DNA of 64,000 bases. Source: Trichopria drosophilae. Taxonomy: Eukaryota > Arthropoda > Insecta > Hymenoptera > Diapriidae. Positions 44,600-56,671 of this stretch are shown piece by piece (positions within the stretch are counted from its first letter, which is position 1; the number at the start of each line of letters is the position of its first letter). The notes below the pieces were generated by a model. That model was not told the origin of the DNA, ran no database searches, and saw only the letters and a list, made by a program, of their open reading frames with translations. A program made the translations under genes and the position numbers. Location: positions 32,289,501 through 32,353,500 of the forward strand of contig CM059586.1 of NCBI GenBank assembly GCA_030407085.1. Reading direction: 5' to 3'.

Positions 44600-46320
44600 A
44601 CCTTCTACAATTAGAACGGAACATAGATTACAACGCGATCACGAATTTTATATGAATAATGGGAAAATTTTACATACTGAAGGAAACGATTTAATACGTT
44701 TTAATACAAGTTTATGAGATATCAATTTGAAGTCTCATCCCCTAAACGAGGTCCATGATATCGAAATTTAAATTTTATATACAAAGATCTCTTATCAAAG
44801 ATGAAATCAGCTATACTCCCTTCCACTCCTATTGTTTAAAAGGAGTAAGTACACAAGAGGTGACAAAATACCATGCAGGCCCTTAATAATTTTATTGTTA
44901 ATCTTCTCCTGAAGAAAGATCTTAAAGAATAAAAAATATTTTATGCTGGATATTAAAATTACATCCCTCTATAACGTCATGTGGTTCTAATCAATTTACA
45001 ATTATAGTAGACAATGACCCCTACAATTTGCATGATTATTATTACCTTCCCGTACATAAAATTACAATTCAAACGTAAATGGAATATGACACTTCTGTAC
45101 GTCTTTATTTATACGCATTCATGAATACAATTTCCGACTCGCGTCCAAAAGTATCACTTTGCCCTCTAGTTGTACAAACGAGTTTTATCATTACGTTTCA
45201 AGAGAAGTTTTGGAGTTATGAAATAGGTTTTTTTTGAGCTACTTAAAAATCACAATATTCTACATATCTTTAAACTTAATTTCGACGCAAACATGTCGCT
45301 ATTAGTGTATTCTTTCCCTGAAAAATCATCATTTTTGCTAAGCTTTAAGTTACCCGAAAAAAAACATTTTTGAATATTTTTGGAAATTGTAAGACATTAA
45401 AATAATAAATGACAATAAAAAATGAACAATAAAAATGACTTATTATTTTGGTAATTATTTTATATTCAAGATGAAAAATAAGAAAACAAAGGCATTTTTA
45501 TGAATAAATCTTATAAAATTGGAATACAGTTTATCAGATTCGCGACTAATGTATATCCATCCCTGTTATGCGACGTAACAAATACATAATCTACAACTAA
45601 AATTCATATAAAAACTGCCAAATTAACTTCAAAATTTCACAGAATGTTAAACAAATGTGCATAAAAAGTGAAAAATAGCATCTTGCAGTTTCCCAAATAG
45701 TATATACTCAGAGTAGCTGCCTAAATATTATTGTATTACACGTTAATCCAAAAAATGAAAATGTGTGTCAATACTTTATTGACTATAATGATTAATGTGT
45801 ATATTTCAATTTGCTTTAAGACTCTTATCGAAAGTGCTCCAAACTAAATCCATCAAAAAAACTTTCGAAAGACACATAACATGAAGAGTCGCTTAGAATG
45901 TATGTTTAATGAATTCCTAATGAATTCAAGGTAAAAAGAAATATTTGAACAAATTGAAATTTATAACCGAATTTCACAATTATGAAATGTGACGGTAGAT
46001 GGCGCTGCCTCGCAATCCTCACTGTCTCACAAGTCCACTATAGCAGTTGATAAACAAATGTATTTTAAAGTAAAATATATAATTGAAATTACCTTCGCAC
46101 AGTATCTGAAGGTCTGATGAAGGTTACGGTAACTCTGAAACTTACAGAATATCAATATAATGTTTCTGATAATGTTACCGAAAGTCCAAAATATCCTTCG
46201 CCTTATATATTAACGTTAATGATAATAATGGTTGAAGCTATAAGGTCTTGCAAAATTGTCAAGATTGTTCAATGTTCTATCCACATTAGATTCATCGATA
46301 CATAATATATACTGCGTATG
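44600..46320. other. AT-rich stretch without genes
   Basis: Only short chance frames (for example 46117-46305, plus, 62 codons). Holds the AGATGGCGCTG motif listed at 45994. Confidence 0.5.
45994..46009 (+). promoter_or_regulatory. GGTAGATGGCGCTGCC, CTCF-like or repeat-derived motif
   Basis: 16 bp rich in the AGATGGCGC core, which resembles the insect CTCF consensus. The complementary form occurs at 60900. Such words are also part of dispersed repeats in insects, so this may be no more than a repeat scar. Confidence 0.3.
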
Positions 46321-46327
46321 TACAGTA

Positions 46328-46615
46328 GGATTCCTCTTATTTTAACTGTTAAAATTTTTCAAGATGGCCCTCTTATTTCAATGTCCCCTTACCCGGCCCT
46401 CATACACATAAAATTTGATGTCGTATAAGCTGAACATCAAGATAGTCGAAGTCACCGTTATTTTAAAATTTATCGATATTAACATCGAGATATTTTACGT
46501 TCTGTTGGAGCGGTGGTGGGGGAAGACGCGAGGGGAACGACTAAAATAAAAGGGCTATGGACAATTGAAATAAGAGGGGCAATTAAAATAAAAGGGGTTA
46601 AAATAAGAGGGGTCC
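46328..46615. mobile_element. 288 bp TA-flanked MITE with CCCCTCTTATTT units
   Basis: TA at 46326-46327 and 46616-46617. Ends GGATTCCTCTTATTTTAAC and, reverse complemented, GGACCCCTCTTATTTTAAC. Inside the right end runs an array of CCCCTTTTATTTTAATTG and CCCCTCTTATTTCAATTG units; the left end has a single CCCTCTTATTTCAATGTCCC. The GC-rich middle (GGAGCGGTGGTGGGGGAAG) has no frame. Confidence 0.8.
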
Positions 46616-46670
46616 TAATGTACTTGCATAATAATCATAAACGTTTATAAAAATCGTCAGTAAAAAAATT

Positions 46671-46878
46671 CAGTGGAACCTCATACTAGTGAAACTAGTG
46701 GCTTTCTCGCACTAGTAAATTTTATGCGCTTACACTAGTAAACCCTCAACTTGCGCATGCGCTCGCAGATACGTCACGACGAAGAAAGGGGATAAGCCTT
46801 CCACCCCTTCTCAGTTTAGTAGTGTGCGAAGACGAAGAATCGCTAACCCTACAGTGTTACTAGTGTGAGGTTCCTCTG
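46671..46878. mobile_element. pogo/Tigger-like MITE (CAGTGGAACCTC ends)
   Basis: Left CAGTGGAACCTCATACTAG, right reverse complement CAGAGGAACCTCACACTAG. CAGN-GAACCTC is a familiar start for pogo/Tigger-group elements in insects. ACTAGTG recurs several times inside. The middle is GC-rich (CTTGCGCATGCGCTCGC). The expected TA duplication is not seen (TT on both sides). Confidence 0.7.
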
Positions 46879-46879
46879 T

Positions 46880-48040
46880 TAGTTAGATGTTTCAGTATTT
46901 AACGAAGCTTTTTTGCCTTTGTCAAGATAAAATTAATTTACAAGTCTCCTTTATAATATACATAATCTATGATGAATATTAATGTAATGTCTTTCAATAA
47001 ATACAATTTTTTGTTTCATTTTGCAAGCCAATTATTTTTCATATATTGGTAGCAAACTCAAAAAATCAATCATCTCCTAATGGTATGCATGAAAACTTGA
47101 AATGATCTAAGTTTCAATAACCTACAAACTGGGATTCCCAAGTCCAATTAGATTACACCATAATGTTTAGGTTAATTATTAAAATATAATGTAACTATTT
47201 TTTAGGTTTAGAATGCATTGACGACCCACAAAGGAAAGATTATATTAATTATTTCTTATAATGCAGAGTCAATAACAATACAAAACTAAAAAGTCAAATA
47301 GGTACGCTGCAAAGATATTCTAAACATGAACAAACTTTTCGGAAATTAATTCTAACGGAAAGTACCTGGTTTTAAGTAAACTCAAACAAAAGATTGTACT
47401 AAAGAAAACTTTTTATGAAAAACTGATCATAATGATTCTCCAAATGTTCAATTATATTGAGAGTTCAAATAGTTTTTTAATTCCTGATCACAAATTCATT
47501 GTGTTTGATTAAAAAAATGGCAAAATTCAGGAAACAATCCACTTTTCATTTCCTTAAATATGCTGTTATGCCTAACAGAAACTAAATGTTGTAAAAACTT
47601 ATTGGTCCTTTTCGTCACATTGTACGTTACAACATAGTATATCGTTAAGTCGATAATTAATAAGAGATTATATTGTTAATGATAAAAGCCAACGGGAATA
47701 ATAATGGTTCATTGCTCAGTCTAGATAAGCGGCTCGTTCCACGTCGTGACTCATCCTTCAAAGAAATTTAAAAAAACCTCTATGCTCCATTGAAAGAACA
47801 GTCACTCAAGTCTAAAAAAATACCCAAAGTAGACTACAATAATTTATTGGGTATCTTGGCACACGAGTTTCCGTTTTTACAACAAATAATGAAAATTCGG
47901 ATATCTAAAAAGTTAATCAGCGAACGGGCCTGCTGACATAAAATTGCGGATGAACAGCATAAATAAAATAGCGTAAAACTCATAAATTCGACAATTTCGT
48001 GGAGTTTTATAGGAAATTAATACGCTATTCCTTGGTGGGG
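46880..48040. other. AT-rich stretch without genes
   Basis: No gene or element supported. Short GC-richer word AAGCGGCTCGTTCCACGTCG at 47728-47747. Confidence 0.45.
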
Positions 48041-48300
48041 TTATCGTCGATTTAAAAACATATTGCTTTTGAGTTGCGAAATAGATGTTGAGCACGTAAG
48101 CGCGTAGATTCGCGGAGTTAAAAGAACGCAGGCAGAGAGAACCAGTCGTCTCGTCGAAAATGCAGGCTCCGCTGGTTGAAGCCTGTATATTATAGCTTCG
48201 AACGCTGAAAAAGTGAAACTCGGTTCGCTGCGCGTGTAACCTACAAATGGGTAAGCGGTGCTCAACTACCAGCTGAGGCTACTTCGCTGATTTAATCGCG
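48041..48300. other. CpG-rich unique patch, candidate promoter or exon
   Basis: High local GC with CpGs (GTAAGCGCGTAGATTCGCGG, GTCGTCTCGTCGAAAATGC, CGGTTCGCTGCGCGTG). Open for 74 codons on the minus strand (48041-48265) without a recognisable domain. The minus strand has tRNA-like A-box (TAGCCTCAGCTGG) and B-box (GTTCGAAGC) words, but no cloverleaf fits. Function unknown. Confidence 0.25.
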
Positions 48301-48365
48301 CTATTATTACGTAGGATCTAGTGAAAATGACCGATATTCGACATCTTCATCATTGCCCATCAGTA

Positions 48366-48433
48366 ACTCCACTTGGAGTGACCTCGCCCTTTAAGGACTT
48401 CCAACCAATCAGTCCTGAACTGATGACGGAAGT
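48366..48433. repeat. Two adjacent hairpins
   Basis: ACTCCACTTGGAGT (48366-48379) is a 6 bp stem with a 2-base loop. Next comes a two-step hairpin: ACTTCC (48397) with GGAAGT (48428), enclosing ATCAGT (48408) with ACTGAT (48419). They lie just beyond the CpG-rich patch. May be structured RNA, a binding site or chance. Confidence 0.4.
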
Positions 48434-48867
48434 TTCAGAATGTTTTTCACTCCACATTCCTCACCCATCATCACCCGCTTCAAAGGACTGAATTAATGAT
48501 GGCATCATGTTCAGTGTTATTTCACTTAAGACCATTGACATTGCATTTTGGGTAATAGAGACATTTGTAGAACGTACTTTGGTACTATTCCAGTTATTGA
48601 TATGATTACAGTTATGTGGGAATCATTAATATATAACACTTAGGCTAACTTCTTAGGCCCGAATTGGAACGATTACCTCTCCATCTCTCTTCCTGTTCAA
48701 ATTTCAAGTAGGATTGGGAAACTCGTGCATTTTGAACGAATTGCGATGTTTAAGCATTTTCCGGTATGATTAGGATTTTTTTATTTTGGTCGGAAATTGA
48801 TCACTTTTTTCTCACAATGATAATGACCTAACAGTTAAACCGGTCTACAAATACAATTCGAGATCAG

Positions 48868-48918
48868 CATTATTAGCATTTATTCATGATCATAAACTAT
48901 TATCATCATCTACTACCA
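48868..48918 (-). repeat. Inverted partner of 49962-50010
   Basis: Reverse complement contains TAGATGATGATAATAG and TATGATCATGAATAAATGC, matching TAGATGATGATACCAA and GATGATCATGAATAAATAC on the plus strand at 49970-50002. The pair is about 1 kb apart and encloses the elements between. Could be ends of a larger decayed element. Confidence 0.5.
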
Positions 48919-49019
48919 ATGGGTCCCATGTAATTACTCATTAAATTTTTTATTTTAAGATATCTGACCCGAAAAATAATCAAAAATATCCTTTTTGGAA
49001 TTTGAAGGGAGGATATGAG

Positions 49020-49346
49020 AAATATTTGGTTACACCTCAAAAACCAGACAAATCACAAAGCGGACACTTCAAAAACCCGACTTTAAAAAAACCGGACATT
49101 TAATCTAACAGACCCTCAAAAACCAGGGGTGTACCTCAAAAACCCTACAAATCACAAAATAGACACTTAAAAAATCCGACATTAAAAAAACAGACATTAA
49201 AAACCAGACATTTCAAAATGGAAACATATTTTGAAAGTCAGTGTTTTTAAATATCTGGTTTATGAATCGCTGTTTTTGGATATGTCTGGTTTTCGAAGTG
49301 TCTGTTTTGTGATTTGTTTGGTTTTTGGGGTGCATCCAAATATTTG
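49020..49346. mobile_element. Element with CCAGACAAATCAC arrays, 9 bp duplication
   Basis: Element 49029-49337 flanked by AAATATTTG on both sides (49020-49028, 49338-49346). Ends GTTACACCTCAAAAACCAGA and, reverse complemented, GGATGCACCCCAAAAACCAA, both followed by CAAATCACAAA and ACACTTC. The left arm is duplicated internally at 49133 (GTACCTCAAAAACCCTACAA). Mirrored arrays of a 15-17 bp (C)CAGACA unit fill it. An 8 bp (hAT) or 9 bp (MULE-type) target are both possible. Confidence 0.8.
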
Positions 49347-49357
49347 ACATCATGGGT

Positions 49358-49704
49358 TAAATTGGACAACCAATTTATTTTCAGCGATCAAAAATTTATA
49401 AGATCCACTGTTCCTGATTCAAGTTGTCACACAAATAATGTTTTGCAGACGTATGTTATTAATCACTGAAGGTAATTCTCGAAAAAAGGATCGCAAACAT
49501 TTTTTGTTTGCACAACTCGAATCAAAAGAAGAGGATCTTATAGATTTTTGGCCACTGGAAACAAATTCTTTGTGCAATTTGACCCAGGGCTTCTGATTTT
49601 TCACATATCCTAAGCTCAAATTGGGTAACGGATTCGTTGTCAGCGGCCAAAAATCTATAAGATGCACTACCTCTGACTCAAGTTGTCTCCCAATAAAATT
49701 TTGC
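49358..49704. repeat. Three copies of a ~90 bp unit, +, -, +
   Basis: Copies at 49358-49446 (plus), 49493-49580 (minus) and 49618-49704 (plus). Shared words: GCGGCCAAAAATCTATAAGA, CTGACTCAAGTTGTC and AATTTTGC, with variants. The alternation of direction gives a foldback of about 350 bp directly beside the preceding element. The 82-codon minus frame here is a reading of the repeat. Confidence 0.7.
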
Positions 49705-50500
49705 TAATAAACTCCTCATTGAATGTACCTTTTCTTTACTCAGTATCGTATCAAGTTAATATTAGCATATTCAACATAGTAATCTATAAATAGGACAATA
49801 ACGACGAATACTTAATATGGATTACGTAGGATAATGGTGATGATCATCAATATTCACCGACTACTGATTGCAAAAGTAGAGTATGCAAGAGATTAATAAT
49901 GGTACATGTTGAAGAAGGATTGGGATGGATGATGATAGGCGATGATAATGTATGAGGAGTGATGGTAGATGATGATACCAACTGATGATCATGAATAAAT
50001 ACCAATAGTGGTGATGTAGAATGATATAACTTAGGTCGTATCTATATACCATTTAATGGTGACTGTCGGCACATTTCAATGTTTATTTATGAATTTGTTA
50101 ACGGCTCATTATGACTACGAAAAATAAATCATTGACAGAGAGAGAGGGAGACAGGCTGTTACAATATAAATAGACTATTTCAAGGAATAAAATTCTATAC
50201 AAAGTATAAGAATCATAATCACAAAGAAAGGAAGTTCAATTTCCCCATTTGAAACATAGAAAATCAGTCATAGTTTTTCTATTTCAGACTGAGAGAGTAA
50301 CAAAGAATGAGTTTTTTTTCAATTGCAGAATTAGGTCCAGTAATAGCTTGTAAATTGATAGGTGGATAATACAGGCCTGTAAAACAAAAGGGCATCTTAG
50401 TTCTAGGGAAATGGAGGGTAATTTCCGTAATTTTTGCGTAGAATTCGAATTCGGAGCCAGAATTAATCCGTCAAGTCAGGATGTGATCTACCCAAAAAAA
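49705..50500. other. GATGATG-rich then plain DNA, no gene
   Basis: 49830-50020 is rich in GATGATGAT, GGCGATGATAATG and GAGTGATGGTAG words. A short GAGAGAGAGGGAGA run at 50137-50152. Nothing coding supported. Confidence 0.4.
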
Positions 50501-50539
50501 TGCAGTTTCTGGCTACTTTTGACCCCATTAAAAATTCGA

Positions 50540-50705
50540 TCAGGGTTATGCCTGGAATCCAAACGGGCTAGCCCGATCTCTTCAAATTCTGGATTCATGA
50601 AGGGTAACTTACTCGGGTTCCGATCATAGCACGGCCAATATCTCAAATCTGACCGGGTTGAAATAGATGACAAGCCCGGCCGGATCCAGGATACAACCAG
50701 GTTAA
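50540..50705. mobile_element. GC-rich foldback
   Basis: The left arm CAGGGTTATGCCTGGAATCC then AAACGGGCTAG (50541-50571) pairs with, reverse complemented, ACCTGGTTGTATCCTGGATC then CGGCCGGGCTTG (50671-50702). Unusually GC-rich for the window. The 72- and 61-codon frames overlapping it in antisense are not recognised. No target duplication found. Confidence 0.5.
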
Positions 50706-50745
50706 CCCCAGGTCAGATCCGGTTGAAAATTCAACTTGTGTGGTT

Positions 50746-53700
50746 GGATCATATTGTACTACTCTTTCGCTTTAATTTGAGTATTGCAGAGTTAAATTGC
50801 GATTTTTTCTTCCCCAAATTATTCCATTTTGAAATTACGAGACTTGTGGGATAGGTGTAATTGTTTACTGGGTATTTCGTTTTGAAAATTTGTACAGGAG
50901 AGTGTTTGACGTTGCCGAATACGAAATTGAAGTCAAAATATTAAAATTTTCCCATTGAAAAAGGCTGATTCAAAATGGCCTGTACAAAAGTCTTCAAAAA
51001 ACATTCACAATATTTAAACATGTTTTTAGTTAAAAATATCCAAATTTTATATAGTTGTTTATATCTATACACGTTTCGCGTGATTTAATTTGACCTTGAG
51101 CTTATTCTCCAATGGCATTTCAAGGTAAATTTTGTTTACATGTATATCGTAATTTCAAATTGGCGTATCTTGTTAAGGAAAAGTCGTAATTGAACTCTGC
51201 GACTCTCCTATTAAAGAGTAGTACTGTACGATATAAACAAAAATCCCTAAGAATTTATGTCTTCTCTACATAATTTCAAAAATAGCCAAAAGCAGCATTA
51301 TTTTGGTACATAGCCTCAAATATCTTAAAAATTATGGGATATGATTTCCTAACGTAAGTTTATGCTGTCGGAATAGGGTTTAAAGAATTCCTTCTCTCGG
51401 CTTTATTTTGGTTTGAAGTTTTCAATGATTTTTATAAAATTCATTACAATAAATTTGGTCTGCATGGAGATGACGTTGAATCCTTGTTTTAGCCGTGTTT
51501 AATGTTTTCGAAGTTCTGATATCATGTTATTTATGTTAATGTTTGTTTTATTTTATGTTAATGTTTGTCCGAAATTTTATGTAAAGATTTTACAAAATAT
51601 TTCGTTTGTCATTATTCAACAATAATTCACATATGCTGCATGTTACAAGTTGGTATTCACTGTGGAACAGTCTGGAATACCTGACCTCGAAATGGTTCCT
51701 TAAAGAAATTAGATGAATGAACGCCATTGAAATTTCATAAAATGCGTATTTCTTTCTTAGAAATAAATGAATGTTAATTTTTCTATCTGAAATATCATAT
51801 ATCAAAGATGCCGAATTTTACTTGGAGGAAAATTCCTTTTTTCAATTCTACAATTTGTTAGTAGATTCTTCTGACAAGTTCAATCAAATTTACGTAAGAA
51901 ATTTTACATGACTAGTTGGGCAATATTTACTTAATAAAATCTAGAAAATCCACTTAATAACTTTTTAAAATTCTACTTAGTAATTTTGATAATTATTACC
52001 GAACTATAGCCAGTGTGGCTGTGCGCTATGGTGTCATTTCCTCGTTATCTAAAATCTGAGTTTATGTTTTTTGAGCACAGCGTGTAACACAAAATCTTCT
52101 GACTCAAAATATTCACTAAATTTTTTTGGTAAATTCAATATTCAGGACAAGATACAGCACAATATTAAGTCTTAATTTTAATTATAAGTTTTACTTTTAA
52201 TCTTACAATGTTATATAAACGATATCTTATACTAACGAACATTATAATTATTGTAAACTCTTCATCATATCTATATTATGCTTACATTTATCAGGAAACT
52301 ACATTTGGATTATTTAAGACGATTATTCTCCAAATTTGAAAGTTATTTATCAAAATTTATCATTTTTTATTCTCAGTGGGTCTGCAGTGCTTCTAATCTC
52401 CAAGAAAAAGTCACAATTGATAACACACGTCACAGTAAAGGTTAAAAAATAAATACATGAAACGTCACCCGTGATTACGTATTTTTCCTCCACATATTAG
52501 AATCGCTGTATATGCATCAATGAATATTTGCGTCTTTGGGCAGCCTTGCACATTTATTTCGTGGAAAGATGCGAAGTAGGCTCTCAAGTACATGCACTGA
52601 TGGAGTTCCATTTTAAAACTTCTCCGAAAACTCTAATATCGAATGTCCAACGATAAAGTATTCTGTAAATTATCGTTAAATCTAAATACGAAAAATTACT
52701 TGAAGCCATGGACATTTCAGAGGAAGTTGACATATCTTGAATTTTATGTAAGAAAATTAAATAATTCTAGCCGTGAAAATCAAGTTCAAGTATCTCACTT
52801 AATCGTAGCTTAAAATTTATATAATGACTGCGCTACGAACTTTCGTAAGAGAGAAAGCAACTTTTTTCAGATCTCCTTAGGGGAAAAAAGAAAATCGTAA
52901 TTTACGAAATAAAAAGCAGTAACATAATACCATTAAACTTATTTTTAGATATTTCTACATTAAGAATTCCTTAGGTTACTAACGAAAAATAAATGAATTG
53001 AAAGCCATAATTCACGTTTAGGATTTTGAGTTCAGTTTGTAATTCTTTTCTACGCTGTTAATTCATTTCAACTCATTTCAATTCGTTTCAATGAATTGGA
53101 AGTTTATTATTTGAATTCCTGTAGATTATTTAACAAAATAGAATAAGTGACAACAAATTAATTTTTTTATTTCTTTAATACTTTGATTGAGAAACGAAGC
53201 TGGTGAAATTGAAATTTGATTTTCTGAGCAATTGAAAGTGCATTCAGACTCTAATAAAAGAGGTAATTGTCTCTTAAGCGTGGATTTTCAATAAAAAAAA
53301 AGAAAATACAAACTAAACTACTACTGTGGGCAAAATTTCACTCCATAAATAGTGAATTTTCCGTCCAAAAAATTTAGAAAGTAGCGATTACGTAAATTCG
53401 ACATTTGAAAACGCCCGGATTATGTAAGCTTCTATCATAACGAAAATGAACAAAAGTAAATATGGATGGTTTTATTTTTTGTTTATTTATGCATATTTAA
53501 TTTCTTAAGTCGCAGAGAATATTATGCCAAATATTTCGAGGTACAAAGAACGTACATTGTAATTTGGATAATTAATAGACGCATAAGTATTAATTATGAT
53601 GCAAAAAAACTGTATTCAATCATTTAGAAAATATGTTTATATTTTTAACAAATATTTTTTCGTTTTAATAAATTTGACTTACTTTAAGATAATATTTCCT

Positions 53701-54149
53701 TACTTCAAGTAAATATTTATTTGAAATTATAAAATTGTTATTGTTTGTAGAGTATTTTATACTATCACTATGTTGTAATCACACACGGAGAACATTTTTC
53801 TTGGAAATTTTACCAAGCCAGATGATAATTTTGGGGTATACGTGTAGAATGACAAAAATCAAGTTCTTAGAATTAATACTAGTAGGCAGTAAAAATTGTT
53901 AAAAAAACTAGTAATCTTTACCACAAATAATGTTAATTTTCTCATTCTGAAAGTCTGTTCCAAAATGACGATCTGATTATGATAAGACAATTTTTCTACA
54001 TATAAATATTAAGCTAGCACATCTAAAAAAACTTGGAGGGTTTGAAAGTTAATCCTGTTTGTTATATCAATAATACAAATTTTCTAAACATTTAACGCGC
54101 TGGTAATTATATTTTTAGCATTACCAAAGTAATTAATCGAGATCTAGTA
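50746..54149. other. AT-rich stretch without genes
   Basis: A dispersed core fragment at 50905-50985 (GCCGAATACGAAATTGAAGT then ATTCAAAATGGCC). A run of degenerate TTCATTTCAA/TCAATTCGTTTC repeats at 53058-53100. No gene or paired element supported. Confidence 0.5.
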
Positions 54150-54450
54150 TTTCCTGGCCACATTCGTATATTGGAATGCGGATCAATCCTAGGCGTGGAA
54201 GTGATGCACTAAGATTGTCAAGATCCGAATGACGTCTATTTATGGTGCTGACTATTTCTCTAGGAGGTTTTTACTTTCATACGATAGTTTTTCGCTAAAT
54301 TTGTAAAAGTTGAAAGATTTAAATTCGTTTCATTCGTCCATTTAGCATGATCCATGGTAATTAGTGATAGCGTAGCATGTCTGTTGATTAATGATTTTAT
54401 TTGCTTGTTAATTAAATTGCAGGTGATTTAGAATGAACACATTTTGACAT
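54150..54450. promoter_or_regulatory. Candidate conserved non-coding stretch
   Basis: Unique, moderately complex DNA: GGATCAATCCTAGGCGTGG, AAGATCCGAATGACGTC, GCATGATCCATGGTAATTAG, TTGATTAATGATTTTATTTG. Several TAATTA-type homeodomain-like words sit together. A splice-acceptor-like AATTAAATTGCAG ends at 54422. The regulatory reading rests only on texture. Confidence 0.15.
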
Positions 54451-55190
54451 TAATTTTGAGCCGGAAAACTCGAAAATTTGAAACTATTAATTTATTATAA
54501 AAAATTCAACTGCCTTAATTTGACTATTATACTGCCTTTCATTACGATGTGAAAATAGGAATTAAATATATAACTTTGAAGTCGCAGTATTCTGAAGCAT
54601 TTTTGGGTTATAATGGTTATTAGAGATTTTACAATTCCCGATGGTTATTTTGAGACATGCAAAATGAGGAAAACTGCGATTCTTTACGTGTACCGATTTG
54701 CTGAAATTTCTCGTGTATTCATTAAAAACGAAAAAAATAGCTTTAAAATAGTTCTGGACTTGGTTAATTTATATATTTTAATTTAGGAACTAACGTTAAT
54801 GACCGAGATGCTTTGGATGTCCTTTAATAATAGAAAAAGCAACTATAAATAATGATTGTACTTTTTATATCATTGGCTCCCAATTGTCAATAACATAGCT
54901 TTCCAAATTACCTATAATGGTTTTCATTTTGTTTAGAAAATCTTAAAATAAAACAAATTTTCCATCTTTAAAAAAATTTATCATTAAAAAATTGGTGAAT
55001 TTTACCATTAGTCACCATGTTATCAGAAAAAATTAGTTAGAAAATTAAAAATGTATCTAACACAAAAACAGCGTGATCTGCTCATCAAAGACGCGCACCA
55101 CCTCTTTATTTATTATTTGATTAATAGATCAATTGTGAGCATATAAATTTGGTTTATTTAGGTTTGATTTCCGGATGTTTTGTTATATTA

Positions 55191-55683
55191 AGTAGTAATT
55201 AATAGTTTTTGGTGAGACGGTCAATTAACTAAAAGTAATACATTTTTTTAGTTTTCGGTGTGACGGTCAAATAACTAAAAGTAATAGATTTTTTTAGTTT
55301 TCTATAGAGAACTCGATGAATGGAATAAACATTAACATAGTCGGCTTTTGTATGACAATCGGGACAGAGATTTAAATTTGGAATAGTCATTTTGAAATTT
55401 TATCTGTATTTAAAATGATTTAGTCATAAATGGGTTCTGTTTCCCTCTAGGGACTATCTTAAAAACAAGTGTCTATTGTAAATAATATACATTTCCTCCC
55501 AGTATCCCATACAGACTCTTCAGTAGGGCAATCACGAAAACTCCTGCCCTTGATATGGTTTTTTAATTAATATGCAATTTTTAAACAAAATTATTGGAGG
55601 AAAAATCTTTTATTAAAATTGTTGATTAATATTTATTATTTTTAGTTAATTGACGGTCACATCGAACACTATTAATTACCACT
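55191..55683. mobile_element. 493 bp foldback with GTGACGGTCAA motif
   Basis: Inverted ends: left AGTAGTAATTAATAGTTTTT then GGTGAGACGGTCAATTAAC; right reverse complement AGTGGTAATTAATAGTGTTC then GATGTGACCGTCAATTAAC. The left arm's inner 46 bp is tandemly duplicated (55205-55250, 55251-55296). No target duplication identified. Confidence 0.75.
55205..55296 (+). repeat. 46 bp direct repeat, two copies
   Basis: GTTTTTGGTGAGACGGTCAA... and GTTTTCGGTGTGACGGTCAA..., both running to AACTAAAAGTAATA and ATTTTTTTA. Six or fewer differences. Confidence 0.85.
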
Positions 55684-55833
55684 AAATTTAAATTAAAGCC
55701 GTCGAGAAACTATTGTTGTGGCCACTGTAACTTTTACTGATTTGTGTTATATTATTTATTTTTAGTGGAAATTAAATAAAAAAGTATTTAAAAATGCAAA
55801 TCGAATAAATGAAGCAAATTAGCAGATTTATAA

Positions 55834-56671
55834 CCCATTCGGTCTGGAAAATACCCAATTCTCAATTGATGACAATTGGCATAAAAATTCCAAATATCCT
55901 TATTCTACTATTTTTCATGGTCTTATAATTGGCGTAGTCAGAAGTAGATTTGAATAGATCCACAAACATTTAGGGATCATCTTAAATAAAAAATTATTTT
56001 CGTGACATCAATAAAGTTGCCGGATTAATACCAAACCGCACAAAATCTATATAAACTTCAGCCAAAAACTTTTTTTTTGTTTTGCCTCGAATGAACTTTC
56101 TGTAGTCAAAATAAAAAAACTTTATTTGATTTAAAAAATGTTTTAATTCAAGATGGCGAAATCAATATGATATATCAAAATTCATAAAATGCTTCAAAAT
56201 CACCAGAAAATGAGTATTCGTTTTCTTTTACGGTCATTCATCGCAAATTTGAGATTAGATTACTAAAATTCAAGACGGGGAATCCAAAGGCCGACCAAAT
56301 TTCATGAACTTACCCAAAACCACTAGACATATGAATTTCATCAATGATGTTCATAATTGATCGAATAAGATCAGATTGATTCGAAATAACAAAATTCTAA
56401 TTGATGTTCATAGATTTTGTGCATTTTTTATTGCGGTTCGAAAACTTGGTGCGAAAAAAATCACAAAAAACGAAAGTCTCCAAATTTAGTTTATTTTTTA
56501 TTTAAAATGCGCCCTATTGATTTTTTGGGTCATTAAAATGCAATTTTGACTACGCCAACCGAGAGATCACCGAAAAAATAGTATAGAATTGGTATATTTG
56601 TAAATTTCGTTTTTATTGTTTACTACAGAAAGTCTCAAACTGAAAATTGTGCTTTTCCCGGACTTAATGGG
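55834..56671. mobile_element. TTAA-type long-arm element (left TTAA mutated)
   Basis: Right end at TTAA 56672-56675; left flank ATAA. Ends CCCATTCGGTCTGGAAAA and, reverse complemented, CCCATTAAGTCCGGGAAAA. Arms continue in register for over 120 bp (TTCTA.TACTATTTTT, TTGGCGTAGTCA). Interior core-repeat copies at about 56146-56170 and 56238-56290. No transposase. Confidence 0.7.

Noticed and set aside
48160..48290. Possible tRNA on the minus strand
   Set aside because: A-box-like and B-box-like words are about 75 nt apart, and no acceptor, anticodon or T-stem pairing could be built.
53330..53360. AAAATTTCACT / AGTGAATTTT hairpin
   Set aside because: Short, imperfect and all AT-rich; expected by chance in this composition.
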